Source of the DNA: Jannaschia pohangensis
GTDB lineage: Bacteria; Pseudomonadota; Alphaproteobacteria; Rhodobacterales; Rhodobacteraceae
Assembly: GCF_900113875.1 (NCBI RefSeq)
Contig: NZ_FORA01000004.1
Span: 248,001-312,000, forward strand
Length of the DNA stretch: 64,000 nucleotides
Direction of reading: 5' to 3'
Part shown: positions 18,257 through 27,110 of the stretch, in pieces
Position numbering within the stretch: position 1 is the stretch's first letter
Layout of the letters: every line of letters starts with the position of its first letter
Notes under the pieces: generated by a model
What the model saw: only the letters and a program-made list of their open reading frames with translations
Database searches by the model: none
Told to the model about the DNA's origin: nothing
Program-made: the position numbers and the translations under genes

Positions 18257-18882
18257 TGCGGGCGCTTGTCACGGGCGCGTCACGCGGGATCGGGGCCGCG
18301 CTGGTCACCGAGGGGCAGGCGCGCGGCTATGAGGTCTGGGGAACGGTCCGGGCGGGCGAGGGGCTGCTGCTGGATGTCACCGATGCGGCGGCCCAAGCGC
18401 GCGTCGCGGCCGAGGTCGGGCCGCTGGACCTGCTGGTCTGCAATGCGGGCGTCTATCTCGACAAGGGCCTGGGGCTGTCGGACCTGACCTTTGAGGGGTT
18501 GCAGGAGACGTTTGCGGCCAATGTCGCGGGCGTGGCCCTGACGGTGCAGGCGCAGTTGCGCAACCTGTCGCCGCGCAGCCGGGTGGCGATCATCTCGTCC
18601 CGGATGGGGTCGTCGACGGCGGTCGCGGGCAACGCCTTTGCCTACCGCGCATCCAAGGCGGCGGCGCTGAACCTGGGGTTGAACTTGGCGCAGGCCTTGC
18701 GGGATCATGGCGTCGCCGTGGGCATCTATCACCCCGGTTGGGTGCAGACCGACATGGGCGGGGCCGAGGCCGAGGTGACTTCCCCTGCGTCGGCGCGCGG
18801 CCTCTGGGACCGGTTCGAGGCGCTGGACATGGCCCGGACCGGCGTTTTCGAGGATTATCGGGGGCGTGCCCTTGCGCCCTGA
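18256..18882 (+). CDS. SDR family oxidoreductase
   Basis: 208 aa short-chain dehydrogenase of the short csgA-like type. It has TGASRGIGAAL, a D-x-x-D-like LLLDVTD, CNAGVY, a catalytic Ser in ISSRMGS, and AYRASKAA with Tyr and Lys. The C-terminal GWVQTDMGG marks the carbonyl-reductase/C-factor subgroup. Its ATG overlaps the DUF1178 stop, and its end overlaps modA by 17 bp, so these genes form one run of overlapping ORFs. Substrate unknown. Confidence 0.85.
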   Translation: MRALVTGASRGIGAALVTEGQARGYEVWGTVRAGEGLLLDVTDAAAQARVAAEVGPLDLLVCNAGVYLDKGLGLSDLTFEGLQETFAANVAGVALTVQAQLRNLSPRSRVAIISSRMGSSTAVAGNAFAYRASKAAALNLGLNLAQALRDHGVAVGIYHPGWVQTDMGGAEAEVTSPASARGLWDRFEALDMARTGVFEDYRGRALAP

Positions 18883-19609
18883 TCCGACGCGGCGCGGCCT
18901 TCTGCTTGCAGGAAGTGCCGCGCTTCTGGCCCGGCCTGCCCGGGCCGCGCCGGATGCTCTGGTGGTGATGGCCGCTGCCTCCCTCAAGCCTGCGTTGGAC
19001 GAAATCGCGGCGACCTGGCCCGACCCTGTGGCGCTGGCGTACGGCGGCAGCGGAGCCATCGCGCGGCAGATAGCGGCGGGCGCGCCTGCGGATGTGGTTT
19101 TGCTGGCGGCGACCGACTGGATGGATTGGCTGGTGTCGCAGGGGGCGGTGGAGGGCGCCGCGCGGTCGGTGGCCGGAAACCGGCTTGTCATGGCGGGGAC
19201 GCCGGGCGGAGGGCCCGTCTGTCTGAGCGCCGCGGCGGTACTGGCGCGGCTTGGCACCGGCAGGTTGGCAATGGGGGACCCGATGTCGGTGCCCGCCGGG
19301 CGCTATGGTCAACAGGCGCTGGAGACATTGGGCATCTGGGCCGCGCTGTCGGAGCATCTGCTCATGACCGACAACGTCCGCGCTGCGCTGGCCTATGTCG
19401 CGCGGGGCGATGTGCCCCTCGGTCTGGTCTATGCCTCGGACGCCCGGGGGACGGGGGTCGAGGTGGCCGCCGAAATTCCCGCTCCGACCCACGCGCCGAT
19501 CGTCTATCCCGCGGCGCTGGTACGCGGGGCGCGGCCGGGTGCGGCGGATCTGCTGGCGCACATCGCGGGGTCGCAGGCCATCTTTGCCGCCCACGGCTTC
19601 GCCGCGTGA
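18866..19609 (+). CDS. modA: Molybdate ABC transporter substrate-binding protein
   Basis: 247 aa from GTG 18866. The N-terminus TRRGLLLAGSAALLARPARA looks like an export signal with a twin-arginine pair before the hydrophobic core, so Tat export is possible. The mature protein starts near APDALVVMAAASLKPALDEI, the ModA signature, and includes YGGSGAIARQI and GAPADVVLLA. It binds molybdate or tungstate in the periplasm. The gene order modA-modB-modC with 4-bp and 1-bp overlaps makes the assignment firm. Confidence 0.93.
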   Translation: MPLRPDPTRRGLLLAGSAALLARPARAAPDALVVMAAASLKPALDEIAATWPDPVALAYGGSGAIARQIAAGAPADVVLLAATDWMDWLVSQGAVEGAARSVAGNRLVMAGTPGGGPVCLSAAAVLARLGTGRLAMGDPMSVPAGRYGQQALETLGIWAALSEHLLMTDNVRAALAYVARGDVPLGLVYASDARGTGVEVAAEIPAPTHAPIVYPAALVRGARPGAADLLAHIAGSQAIFAAHGFAA

Positions 19610-20298
19610 TCGACCTGCCGCCAGAGGCCTGGGAGGCGCTGGCCCTGTCGCTGCGCGTCTCGGTGGTGGCCACGGTCCTGTCGCTGCCGCTGGCGCTGTG
19701 GGTCGCGCATCTGCTGGCCCGGCGGCAGTTTCGCGGCAAGGGGTTGGTCGATGCGGCGATCCATCTGCCGCTGGTCCTGCCGCCGGTGGTGACGGGCTAT
19801 GCGCTGCTGCTGCTGTTTTCGCGCGCCGGACCCCTGGGTGCGGTTCTGGAGCCCCTGGGCCTGTCGCCCGCGTTCCGCTGGACCGGGGCCGCGATTGCGG
19901 CGGCGATCATGGCCTTTCCGCTCATGGTGCGCGCGATCCGCCTGGCCATCGAGGCGGTCGATCCCAAGCTGGAGGAGGCGGCGGCGACCCTGGGCCTGTC
20001 GCCCGCGCGGGTCTGGTGGCGCGTCACCCTGCCCATGGCCCTGCCGGGGGTGCTGGCCGGGGTGACCCTGGGCTTTGCCAAGGCGTTCGGGGAGTTCGGC
20101 GCGACCATCACCTTCGTCGCCTCCATCCCGGGCGAGACGCGGACGCTGCCCGCCGCCATCTATGCCTTCCTTCAGGTGCCGGGCGGCGCGCCGGGCTTGC
20201 GCGGGCTGGTCTTGATCGCGGTTGCGGTGGCGGTGGGCGCGGTGCTGCTGTCGAACTGGCTGGCCCCGCGCGTGGCGGCCCGGGTGGGCGGGCGCTGA
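19606..20298 (+). CDS. modB: Molybdate ABC transporter permease
   Basis: 230 aa from GTG 19606, which overlaps the modA stop as GTGA. E. coli ModB is 229 aa. An earlier reading from 19126 would run inside modA and is rejected. Several hydrophobic helices and the EAA coupling loop EEAAATLGLSPARVWWRVTLPMALPG are visible. FAKAFGEFGATITFVASIPGETRTLP is diagnostic for ModB. Inner-membrane channel for molybdate. Confidence 0.95.
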   Translation: MIDLPPEAWEALALSLRVSVVATVLSLPLALWVAHLLARRQFRGKGLVDAAIHLPLVLPPVVTGYALLLLFSRAGPLGAVLEPLGLSPAFRWTGAAIAAAIMAFPLMVRAIRLAIEAVDPKLEEAAATLGLSPARVWWRVTLPMALPGVLAGVTLGFAKAFGEFGATITFVASIPGETRTLPAAIYAFLQVPGGAPGLRGLVLIAVAVAVGAVLLSNWLAPRVAARVGGR

Positions 20299-21347
20299 TG
20301 CTGGAGGTCTCGGTCCAGCGCCGGGCGGGCGATTTCACCCTGGACGTCGCCCTCGAGGCCTCGTCCGGCGTGACCGCCGTCTTCGGACCTTCGGGGGCGG
20401 GCAAGACGACGTTGGCGCGGTGCGTTGCGGGGCTGGCGCGGCCCGATGCGGGGCGGATCGTCCTGAATGGAAGGGTTCTGTTCGACGGGACGACGGACCT
20501 TGCCCCGCATCGGCGCGGGATCGGCTACGTCTTTCAGGAGGCGCGGCTGTTTCCGCATCTGGACGTGCGTGGCAACCTGATGTTCGGCGCACCGCGCGGG
20601 GAGGAGGCGGGGCCGGTGGCCGAGATGCTGGGGATCGCCGACCTGATGGACCGACGCCCTGCTGGCCTGTCGGGGGGCGAGGCGGCGCGGGTCGCCATCG
20701 GGCGGGCGTTGCTGAGGCAGCCGGAGCTTCTGATCCTGGATGAGCCGCTGGCCGCACTGGATGCGCGGCGCCGTGCCGCGATCCTGCCCTGGCTTGGCCG
20801 GGTGCGGGAGGCGGGTGTGCCGATCCTCTATATCTCCCATGCCATCGAGGAGGTGGCGCGGCTGGCCGATACGCTTGTCCTTCTGCGCGACGGGGCGGTG
20901 GTGCGCGCCGGGCCGCTGGCCGAGGTTCTGTCCGATCCGGTGGCGGCGGCCCTCATGGGGCCATCGCAGGCGGGCGCGGTGCTGGAAGGCGTGGTGACGG
21001 CCGTGGCCGACGGGTTGGCGGCGGTCGAGACCCCGGCGGGCGTGCTGCATGTGCCGGGCGGCGAGGTCGGTCAGCGGCTGCGCATTCGCATCCGGGCCGA
21101 GGATATCATCGTCGCAACCGCGCGGCCCGAGGGCGTGTCGGCCCTGAACGTCCTGCCCGCCGTGGTCGAGGCGGTGCAACCGGGGCAGGGACCGGGTGTG
21201 ATGCTGCGCCTTCGGGCGGGCGAGGGCGCGCTTCTGGCGCGGATCACACGCCGGTCGGCGGAGCGGCTGTCGCTGGCCCCCGGGGTCGCGGTCTGGGCCA
21301 TCGTGAAGACATCGGGCGTCGCGCGCGCCGATGTGGGCGGCGGCTAA
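20298..21347 (+). CDS. modC: Molybdate ABC transporter ATP-binding protein
   Basis: 349 aa, ATG at 20298 overlapping the modB stop by one base. Walker A is GPSGAGKTT, the Q-loop is YVFQEARLFPHL, and the ABC signature is LSGGEAARVAIGRALL (alanines replace the usual Gln-Gln). Walker B is LLILDEPLAALD and the switch His lies in YISHAIEE. The C-terminal Mop-like domain (about 280-349) senses molybdate. Energises molybdate uptake, needed for molybdoenzymes. Last gene of the run starting at 17855. Confidence 0.95.
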   Translation: MLEVSVQRRAGDFTLDVALEASSGVTAVFGPSGAGKTTLARCVAGLARPDAGRIVLNGRVLFDGTTDLAPHRRGIGYVFQEARLFPHLDVRGNLMFGAPRGEEAGPVAEMLGIADLMDRRPAGLSGGEAARVAIGRALLRQPELLILDEPLAALDARRRAAILPWLGRVREAGVPILYISHAIEEVARLADTLVLLRDGAVVRAGPLAEVLSDPVAAALMGPSQAGAVLEGVVTAVADGLAAVETPAGVLHVPGGEVGQRLRIRIRAEDIIVATARPEGVSALNVLPAVVEAVQPGQGPGVMLRLRAGEGALLARITRRSAERLSLAPGVAVWAIVKTSGVARADVGGG

Positions 21348-21352
21348 GGCCG

Positions 21353-21865
21353 TTATTTCAGGCGACCCAGAGCGCCCAGCAGGTTGTGTTCGAGCGTGCG
21401 GCGTTCTTCCGGTGTGAGGAACGCGCCGATTTCGACCGTGCGGGGGCCGCCTTCGAGGGTCAGGTAATCCTCGATCTGGCCGACCTTTTCGTGACGCGTG
21501 ATGCGCACCCAATAAGGGTTCGCCTGCCAGTCGCGCCGGGTGCCGTCGGGGTCGATGCGGACCAGCCGGGCGATGTCGGAGGTGAGCGTCAGCGTCTCGA
21601 GGATGTCACGGTCGCGCCAGTTCCGCTTGAGCGAGAACCACAGCAGGCCGATCACCCCGAGGGCGAAGGGCAGGATCCCCCAGAGCGCCTTGGTGCCCAG
21701 AAGCCCGAGGATCGGCAGGGAGATGAGCGTCAGGCTGGCCCCGACGACCCAGACGAAGCCGTTGCCCGTCAGGGATTGGTGGGGCCAAAGCTCCACCTCA
21801 TAGCGAGAGGCCCCGGACTTCGCCGGGGCCTCGTGCAGCGTGTCGTTGACAACGCGGTAGGGCAT
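21353..21865 (-). CDS. DUF2244 domain membrane protein
   Basis: 170 aa from ATG 21865, overlapping the ctaD stop by one base (ATGA). Two adjacent hydrophobic helices lie at about residues 36-75 (VWVVGASLTLISLPILGL and LPFALGVIGLLWF). A cytoplasmic C-terminal domain with RNWRDRDILETLTL and WQANPYWVRI follows, the DUF2244 pattern. In Rhodobacteraceae this gene regularly follows ctaD, suggesting a role in cytochrome oxidase assembly or function, but none is proven. Confidence 0.88.
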   Translation of the reverse strand: MPYRVVNDTLHEAPAKSGASRYEVELWPHQSLTGNGFVWVVGASLTLISLPILGLLGTKALWGILPFALGVIGLLWFSLKRNWRDRDILETLTLTSDIARLVRIDPDGTRRDWQANPYWVRITRHEKVGQIEDYLTLEGGPRTVEIGAFLTPEERRTLEHNLLGALGRLK

Positions 21866-23538
21866 CAGTGACCCGGTTGCTTGTCCCACATGTCGCGCGT
21901 GGGAAGCTGCTCGAAGGTGTGCTCCGGCGGCGGGTTGGGCAGGGTCCACTCCAAGGTGTCCGCATGCTCGCCCCAATAGGCCTCTTCCTCGACCTTGCGA
22001 CCGGCGAAGACGGTGTAGGCCACGATGCCGATGAAGAACAGGAACGAGGCGAAGGACAGGAAGGCGCCCCAGCTCGACACTTCGTTCCACATCGCGAAGG
22101 CGTCGGGATAGTCGATATAGCGGCGCGGCATGCCCTGACGGCCCAGGAAGTGCTGCGGGAAGAAGGTGATGTTCGCACCGATGAAGAACGTCCAGAAGTG
22201 CAGCTTGCCTGCCCATTCGGGATACTGGCGGCCCGACATCTTGCCGATCCAGTAGTAGACGCCGGCGAAGATGCCGAAGACCGCACCGAGCGACATCACG
22301 TAGTGGAAGTGCGCCACGACGTAGTAGGTGTCGTGATAAACGCGGTCGATGCCGGCCTGCGACAAGACGATGCCGGTGACGCCGCCCACGGTGAACAGGA
22401 AGATGAAGCCGATCGCGAAAAGCATGGGCGTCTTGAAGGTGATCGAGCCGCCCCACATCGTGGCGATCCAGCTGAAGATCTTCACCCCCGTCGGCACCGC
22501 GATGATCATCGTGGCAACCATGAAATAGGCCTGCTGCGACAGCGACATGCCGACGGTGTACATGTGGTGCGCCCAGACGACGAAGCCCAGACCACCGATG
22601 GCGACCATCGCATAGACCATCGGCAGGTAGCCGAAGATCGGCTTCTTGGAAAAGGTCGAGACGATGTGGCTGATGATGCCGAAGGCGGGCAGGACCACGA
22701 TGTAGACCTCGGGGTGACCGAAGAACCACAGAATGTGCTGATAGAGGACGGGGTCGCCGCCACCGGCCGGGTCGAAGAAGGTCGTCCCGAAGTTCCGGTC
22801 GGTCAGCAGCATGGTGATCGCGCCGGCCAGCACGGGCAGGGCCAGAAGGATCAGCCAGGCGGTCACGAAGATCGACCAGGCGAACAGCGGCACCTTGTGC
22901 AGGGTCATCCCCGGCGCGCGCATGTTCAGGAACGTGGTGATGATGTTGATCGCGCCCAGGATGGACGAGGCCCCCGACACGTGCACCGCGAAGATGGCGA
23001 TGTCGGTGGAATAGCCCGCTTCGGTGGTCGAGAGTGGCGGATAGAGGACCCAGCCGATGCCCGATCCGGTCTGGCCGTTGCCGCCGGGAACGAAGACCGA
23101 CAGGACCGCGAGCGAGGTGCCCGCCACGAACAGCCAGAACGACAGGTTGTTGAGGCGCGGGAAGGCCATGTCCGGTGCACCGATGTGCAAGGGCATGAAG
23201 TAGTTGCCGAAACCGCCGAAGAGCGCCGGGATCACGACGAAGAACATCATTAGGATGCCGTGGCCCGTGATCAGCACGTTCCAGAGGTGGCCGTTAGGGG
23301 TACATTCGCCCGCGGCCGCGGCGGTGATGCGCGCGCCCTCCAGACACATGTACTGGACACCGGGGTCCATCAGCTCGAGCCGCATGTAGACGGTGAAGGC
23401 AACCGAGATGAACCCGGCAAAGCCCGACACCAGCAGATAGAGAATACCGATGTCCTTGTGATTGGTGGACATGAACCAGCGGGTGAAGAAGCCGGGCTTC
23501 TCGTGCTGGTCGTGTCCGGAGATGGCGGCGTCTGCCAT
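21865..23538 (-). CDS. ctaD: Cytochrome c oxidase subunit I (aa3 type)
   Basis: 557 aa catalytic subunit with twelve helices. It carries haem and copper ligands in [27 protein letters not shown] (CuB His with cross-linked Tyr), [10 protein letters not shown] and [32 protein letters not shown] and the N-terminal [12 protein letters not shown] are characteristic. It reduces oxygen to water and pumps protons. As in Paracoccus and Rhodobacter, the gene stands apart from the ctaC/E cluster, with only DUF2244 downstream. Confidence 0.97.
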   Translation of the reverse strand: MADAAISGHDQHEKPGFFTRWFMSTNHKDIGILYLLVSGFAGFISVAFTVYMRLELMDPGVQYMCLEGARITAAAAGECTPNGHLWNVLITGHGILMMFFVVIPALFGGFGNYFMPLHIGAPDMAFPRLNNLSFWLFVAGTSLAVLSVFVPGGNGQTGSGIGWVLYPPLSTTEAGYSTDIAIFAVHVSGASSILGAINIITTFLNMRAPGMTLHKVPLFAWSIFVTAWLILLALPVLAGAITMLLTDRNFGTTFFDPAGGGDPVLYQHILWFFGHPEVYIVVLPAFGIISHIVSTFSKKPIFGYLPMVYAMVAIGGLGFVVWAHHMYTVGMSLSQQAYFMVATMIIAVPTGVKIFSWIATMWGGSITFKTPMLFAIGFIFLFTVGGVTGIVLSQAGIDRVYHDTYYVVAHFHYVMSLGAVFGIFAGVYYWIGKMSGRQYPEWAGKLHFWTFFIGANITFFPQHFLGRQGMPRRYIDYPDAFAMWNEVSSWGAFLSFASFLFFIGIVAYTVFAGRKVEEEAYWGEHADTLEWTLPNPPPEHTFEQLPTRDMWDKQPGH

Positions 23539-23839
23539 GCGGTCGCTCCCGTGACTTGGTCGATTCTGGTGCGGGCAATTCCCCGCTCAGGGGCTTTCTA
23601 GCCATCGTGCCTTCGGGGAGCAACGGCACAAGAGGTCGCAATCAGGGCGAAATCGCACGAAATCGATATGACCCGGGGTCGAGATGCAGTCACAGTGGAC
23701 ATATCCGGGCATATGGGCAAAGCGTCACACAGTAGAACAGTATTGACGATTTTCGATCCAGGTTTGCCATTTTTCTGCCTGACCTCGGGCGCGGTCGGCG
23801 CCGAAACCGTCGCCATCGACTTTGGATGGAGACCAGGCC
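23539..23839. other. Intergenic region between ctaD and the repeat-protein gene
   Basis: About 300 bp divergent region with no ORF I can support. It must contain the ctaD promoter (reading left) and that of the repeat-protein gene (reading right). It is visibly richer in A+T than its flanks around 23725-23775, as expected for promoters. No clear -35/-10 pair or operator was found by eye. Confidence 0.5.
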
Positions 23840-24757
23840 TTGAACAGTTTCACCTATGACATCAGCGGCGGCGGTGTGACCGTGCGCGTGACCGTGACCG
23901 AAATCGACGGCGATTTGCGCTTCGATCTTGACGTGCTGGAGATCAGCGGGACGATCGGCGACCTGAACGCGCTCTACCTCGACATTCTGGACGAGTCGCT
24001 GCTTGACGGTCTCAGTGTCGTAGGTGCCGACGTGACCGGAACGGCCTTCGATGCCAATTCGGTCACCAAGATCGACAATTTCACCACGATCAAGGGCGAG
24101 GTTCTCAAGGAATTCGGGGCCTTCGACCTTGGCGTTCAGTTCGGGACCCAGGGCATCGGCAAGGACGACATCCAGTCTGTGTCCTTCGTTCTGACCCATG
24201 AGAGCGAGGCGCTGACGCTGGATCTGTTCATCGGGCAGGACACCGCGGCGCGTCTGACATCGGTCGGTGAAATTGATGGCTCACGGGACCGATCGCTCAA
24301 GATCGGCGGCGTGGCCGATCCCATCGACTTGCCCGATGACGATGGTCCCATTGTCGACGAACCGCCGGTAGAAGAGGACCCGGTCGGGGAGGACGACCCG
24401 ATCATCGAGGAGCCGCCGGTGGAGGAGGAGCCGGTCGGGGAAGACGGACCTATCGTGGAAGAACCGCCGGTGGAGGAGGAGCCGGTTGGGGAGGATGATC
24501 CGATCATCGAGGAGCCGCCGGTCGAGGAGGAGCCCACCGACGATGTCATCCTGGGTGAAGATGTGCCCGCCGACGACGAATTCGTGTTTGTGGACGATAC
24601 GCCGGTCGATGAAGGCCCCGCAGATGCCGATGTCCCGGAGGTGGTGATCGGCGAGGAGCCGGAGATAATCATCGGCGAAGACCTCGTCTTCGATGAGGAA
24701 TGGCTGATCGGCGAGGGCCCGATCCCCGAGTACGGCGCCGACGACATCATCGGCTGA
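23840..24757 (+). CDS. Hypothetical acidic repeat protein
   Basis: About 305 aa. TTG 23840 is proposed as start because GGAG lies eight bases upstream. A TTG at 23822 would add six residues, and there is no in-frame ATG. Residues 1-160 form a beta-rich domain (FTYDISGGGVTVRVTVTEIDG, later DIQSVSFVLTHESEALTLDLFIGQDTA). The rest is extremely acidic, with four tandem 17-residue units of the type xPIxEEPPVEEEPVGED. No signal peptide or membrane segment is seen, so secretion would need another route. Similar N-terminal pieces occur in RTX-associated proteins, but I do not recognise a named family. Confidence 0.7.
   Translation: MNSFTYDISGGGVTVRVTVTEIDGDLRFDLDVLEISGTIGDLNALYLDILDESLLDGLSVVGADVTGTAFDANSVTKIDNFTTIKGEVLKEFGAFDLGVQFGTQGIGKDDIQSVSFVLTHESEALTLDLFIGQDTAARLTSVGEIDGSRDRSLKIGGVADPIDLPDDDGPIVDEPPVEEDPVGEDDPIIEEPPVEEEPVGEDGPIVEEPPVEEEPVGEDDPIIEEPPVEEEPTDDVILGEDVPADDEFVFVDDTPVDEGPADADVPEVVIGEEPEIIIGEDLVFDEEWLIGEGPIPEYGADDIIG
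24344..24547 (+). repeat. Four tandem 51-bp coding repeats
   Basis: Units begin at 24344, 24395, 24446 and 24497, exactly 51 bp apart. Units 1 and 3 encode GPIV at their start and units 2 and 4 encode DPII, so the array is really two copies of a 102-bp higher-order repeat. Each unit encodes EEPPVEEEPVGED or a close variant; the last unit ends in TDD. Codon differences between units show it is not a very recent duplication. Confidence 0.85.
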
Positions 24758-24763
24758 TACGGC

Positions 24764-24796
24764 CCGCCCCGGACGACCATCAGGTGTCCGGGGCGG
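24764..24796. terminator. Bidirectional hairpin terminator
   Basis: Perfect 11-bp stem CCGCCCCGGAC / GTCCGGGGCGG between the convergent repeat-protein gene and lipB. The 11-nt loop can pair further (ACC/GGT). No T-run is present, so termination strength is uncertain. Confidence 0.65.
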
Positions 24797-24813
24797 TGCA
24801 CAGGTGGCCGATG

Positions 24814-25455
24814 TCACGTCCAGGGCGAGGTGCGTTTGAGCGCCGCATCCAGATCGTCCATCGTTACCGGCAGGCCCAGATCGACCAGCGAGGTGACGCC
24901 GTGCCCGGTGATGCCGCAGGGGACGATGCCGTCGAAATGGCCGAGGTCCGGCTCCACGTTGATCGACAGGCCGTGAAAGCTGACCCATCTGGACAGGCGG
25001 ATGCCGATGGCGGCGATCTTGTCGTCGCGCATCGTCCCGTCGGGCAGGGGGGGCTTGTCGGGCCGTTCGATCCAGACGCCGACGCGGCCCTCGCGGATGT
25101 GGCCGGTCAGGCCGAACTCGGCCAGCGTCGCGATGACCCAATGCTCCAGCGTCTTGACGAAGGCCCGCACGTCGCGGCCCCGGCTGCCGAGGTCGAGCAT
25201 GGTATAGGCGACCCGCTGACCCGGCCCGTGATAGGTGTATTGCCCGCCCCGCCGCGCCTCGAACACCGGGAAGCGGTCGGGGTCGCGCAGATCCTCGCGC
25301 CGGGCCGACGTGCCCGCCGTGTAGAGCGGTGGATGTTCCAGCAGCCAGATCGCCTCGGTCGCGGTGCCGGACTGAATGGCGGCAACCCGTGCCTGCATTT
25401 CGGCCAGGGCCGTTTCATAGGCCACAAGGCCGGAGGAGGTGAGCCAGTCGACCAT
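24814..25455 (-). CDS. lipB: Lipoyl(octanoyl) transferase
   Basis: 213 aa. It transfers octanoate from acyl carrier protein to lipoyl domains, the first step of lipoate synthesis. Signatures are [13 protein letters not shown] (about residues 68-80), the catalytic Lys146 in [10 protein letters not shown], the active-site Cys180 in [14 protein letters not shown], and the [12 protein letters not shown] segment. The length matches the family. It lies 3 bp downstream of the LytTR gene on the same strand, so the two may be cotranscribed. Confidence 0.95.
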   Translation of the reverse strand: MVDWLTSSGLVAYETALAEMQARVAAIQSGTATEAIWLLEHPPLYTAGTSARREDLRDPDRFPVFEARRGGQYTYHGPGQRVAYTMLDLGSRGRDVRAFVKTLEHWVIATLAEFGLTGHIREGRVGVWIERPDKPPLPDGTMRDDKIAAIGIRLSRWVSFHGLSINVEPDLGHFDGIVPCGITGHGVTSLVDLGLPVTMDDLDAALKRTSPWT

Positions 25456-25458
25456 CGG

Positions 25459-26244
25459 TTACCGGGGCAGCAGCCCTGCCTCCCGGATCGCGGCCAGGTT
25501 GGCGCGGCTGACGGAGATTTCGGGACCATGCCGCAGGGTCAGGACCGCCCGGTCCCCCTCGCGGCGGGCGGCGGTTACCTGGTCCAGCGCGACCCAATGG
25601 GAGCGGTGCACCTGTAGCCCCGCCACGTTGCCCGTCTCGCGCAGGGCGTCGGACAGCCGCATGAGCACCAGTTCTTCGCCCTTGTCCGTGCGGATGCGAA
25701 CATAGTGATCCTCGACCGAGACGGAGACGAGCGCGCCGCGCTTCTCGAGCGGTAGGCGGTCCAACAGTGTCGGCGGCTTCGCAGCAGATTTGCCCGATGT
25801 GGTGGTGGACCGGGCCATTTCACGGTCGATGACGTCCAGCACCAACGTGACGACGACAGTGATCAGGATGACCGTGCCCGCAAGGGGCAGTACCGCGCCC
25901 CGGTGCGGAATATAGCCCAGGATCGCGGCGTTGATCGCCATGACGCCGAAAGTGATCGCTACCCCGGCCACGGCACCGGCACATGCGCTGGCAAGCCACG
26001 GGCCGACGAGGCTCCCCAAGACCTGCCGCACTGGCGGCACGATCAGGAAAGCGATCCCGTAGCTGCTGACCGTGTGGGTCAGCCAGAACGCCGCGCGGGG
26101 CAGGGGGCGCAGCAGGGCGTCCGTCTCGAAGGGGCCGAGTGCGGCCAGGACGACCGCGATTCCCAACAGCACGACCCAGGTTGCGGGGCGGGCGAATTGC
26201 CCCCGCATTTCGCGAAGCGTGGATGGTGGGAGGATGTCAGGCAC
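25459..26244 (-). CDS. Membrane-anchored LytTR-type transcriptional regulator
   Basis: 261 aa from GTG 26244, chosen because GGAG lies six bases upstream and the added PDILPPSTLREM matches homologues as I know them. ATG 26208 is the alternative. Four hydrophobic helices span about residues 25-150, followed by a linker and a C-terminal LytTR DNA-binding domain (about 165-261) with VSVEDHYVRIRTDKGEELVLMRL and LQVHRSHWVAL. Such membrane LytTR proteins regulate genes directly without phosphotransfer. The target is unknown. It is divergent from the DUF2306 gene. Confidence 0.85.
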   Translation of the reverse strand: MPDILPPSTLREMRGQFARPATWVVLLGIAVVLAALGPFETDALLRPLPRAAFWLTHTVSSYGIAFLIVPPVRQVLGSLVGPWLASACAGAVAGVAITFGVMAINAAILGYIPHRGAVLPLAGTVILITVVVTLVLDVIDREMARSTTTSGKSAAKPPTLLDRLPLEKRGALVSVSVEDHYVRIRTDKGEELVLMRLSDALRETGNVAGLQVHRSHWVALDQVTAARREGDRAVLTLRHGPEISVSRANLAAIREAGLLPR

Positions 26245-26367
26245 GAAGCGCTCCGGGTGATTGGCGCAGCCGGTGTTGAGACGGTGCGGCACGTCCCCGA
26301 TTGGGTAACCAATGGGCCGCCGCTTGCCAAGCCCGGCCCTGAACAGCCTTCGCCAAGGGAGATTTCC

Positions 26368-26868
26368 ATGACCCTGACCCCGCTTCCCGACCTGCCGATT
26401 TACCTCGACATTCATATCCTTGCCGCGATGCTTGCCCTCGTCCTCGGGCCGGTGGCGATCTATCCCAAGCGACGGGACCGGATGCACCGGCTGGTTGGCT
26501 ATGTCTGGTTGTCGGCGATCGTGGTCACGGCGGTCTCCTCGTTCTGGTTGCAGGACTTCGCGATTATCGGCCCGCTCGGCCCGATCCATGTCTTCGCCTT
26601 CCTCGCCCTCTGGGGTGTCTGGGACGGGGTGCGCATGGCGCGTGCACGCAATTTCGCGGGCCATTCCGAAACCCTGCGCAGTCTGTATTGGAACGGACTG
26701 ATCCTTGCGGGATTGTTCGTTTTCCTTCCCGGCCGACGGCTGAATCGCGCGCTGTTCCCGGAGGCCCCGGAACTCGGCTGGCTCATCGTTGGTCTGGGCG
26801 TCTCGATCCTTGCGTGGCGGGCGTTGCGGCGACGCGCGGATGCGCCGATGCGGAGCGAACGGGCGTGA
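26368..26868 (+). CDS. DUF2306-like membrane protein
   Basis: 166 aa from ATG 26368 with AAGGGAG nearby. Four to five hydrophobic helices are seen, with DIHILAAMLALVLGPVAIYPKR, RMHRLVGYVWL, and PIHVFAFLALWGVWDGVRMARAR; the His-containing helices are typical of DUF2306. These are inner-membrane proteins of unknown function, sometimes proposed to bind haem. It is divergent from the LytTR regulator across a 123-bp gap, a layout that suggests it may be a regulatory target. Confidence 0.75.
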   Translation: MTLTPLPDLPIYLDIHILAAMLALVLGPVAIYPKRRDRMHRLVGYVWLSAIVVTAVSSFWLQDFAIIGPLGPIHVFAFLALWGVWDGVRMARARNFAGHSETLRSLYWNGLILAGLFVFLPGRRLNRALFPEAPELGWLIVGLGVSILAWRALRRRADAPMRSERA

Positions 26869-26962
26869 TGCGGGGCGTATCGGCTTTTTCGCGGGCAGGG
26901 TGCAAAACCCCCTTTCCTTTCCCCGCAACCGCCGCTATCCCGCGCCTGTCCGAAGGCGGCTT

Positions 26963-27049
26963 GCGGTCGTGGCGGAATTGGTAGACGCGCAGCGTTGAGG
27001 TCGCTGTGGGGTAACACCCGTGGAAGTTCGAGTCTTCTCGACCGCACCA
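26963..27049 (+). tRNA. tRNA-Leu (anticodon GAG)
   Basis: 87 nt including encoded CCA. The acceptor stem GCGGTCG pairs with CGACCGC. The long variable arm expected of a leucine tRNA is present, the D loop is TGGTAGA, and the anticodon loop TTGAGGT gives GAG, reading CUC. The T arm shows GTTCGAGTC. A hairpin follows 17 bp downstream. Confidence 0.95.
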
Positions 27050-27066
27050 CGCCCTTGGACATCGGA

Positions 27067-27090
27067 ACCGCCGCCCTTCTGGGCGGCGGT
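27067..27090. terminator. Hairpin after tRNA-Leu
   Basis: Perfect 10-bp stem ACCGCCGCCC / GGGCGGCGGT with a TTCT loop, located between the tRNA and the convergent hypothetical gene. No strong T-run follows. Confidence 0.65.
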
Positions 27091-27110
27091 CTGCGTTCGG
27101 ACCCTTGGGA

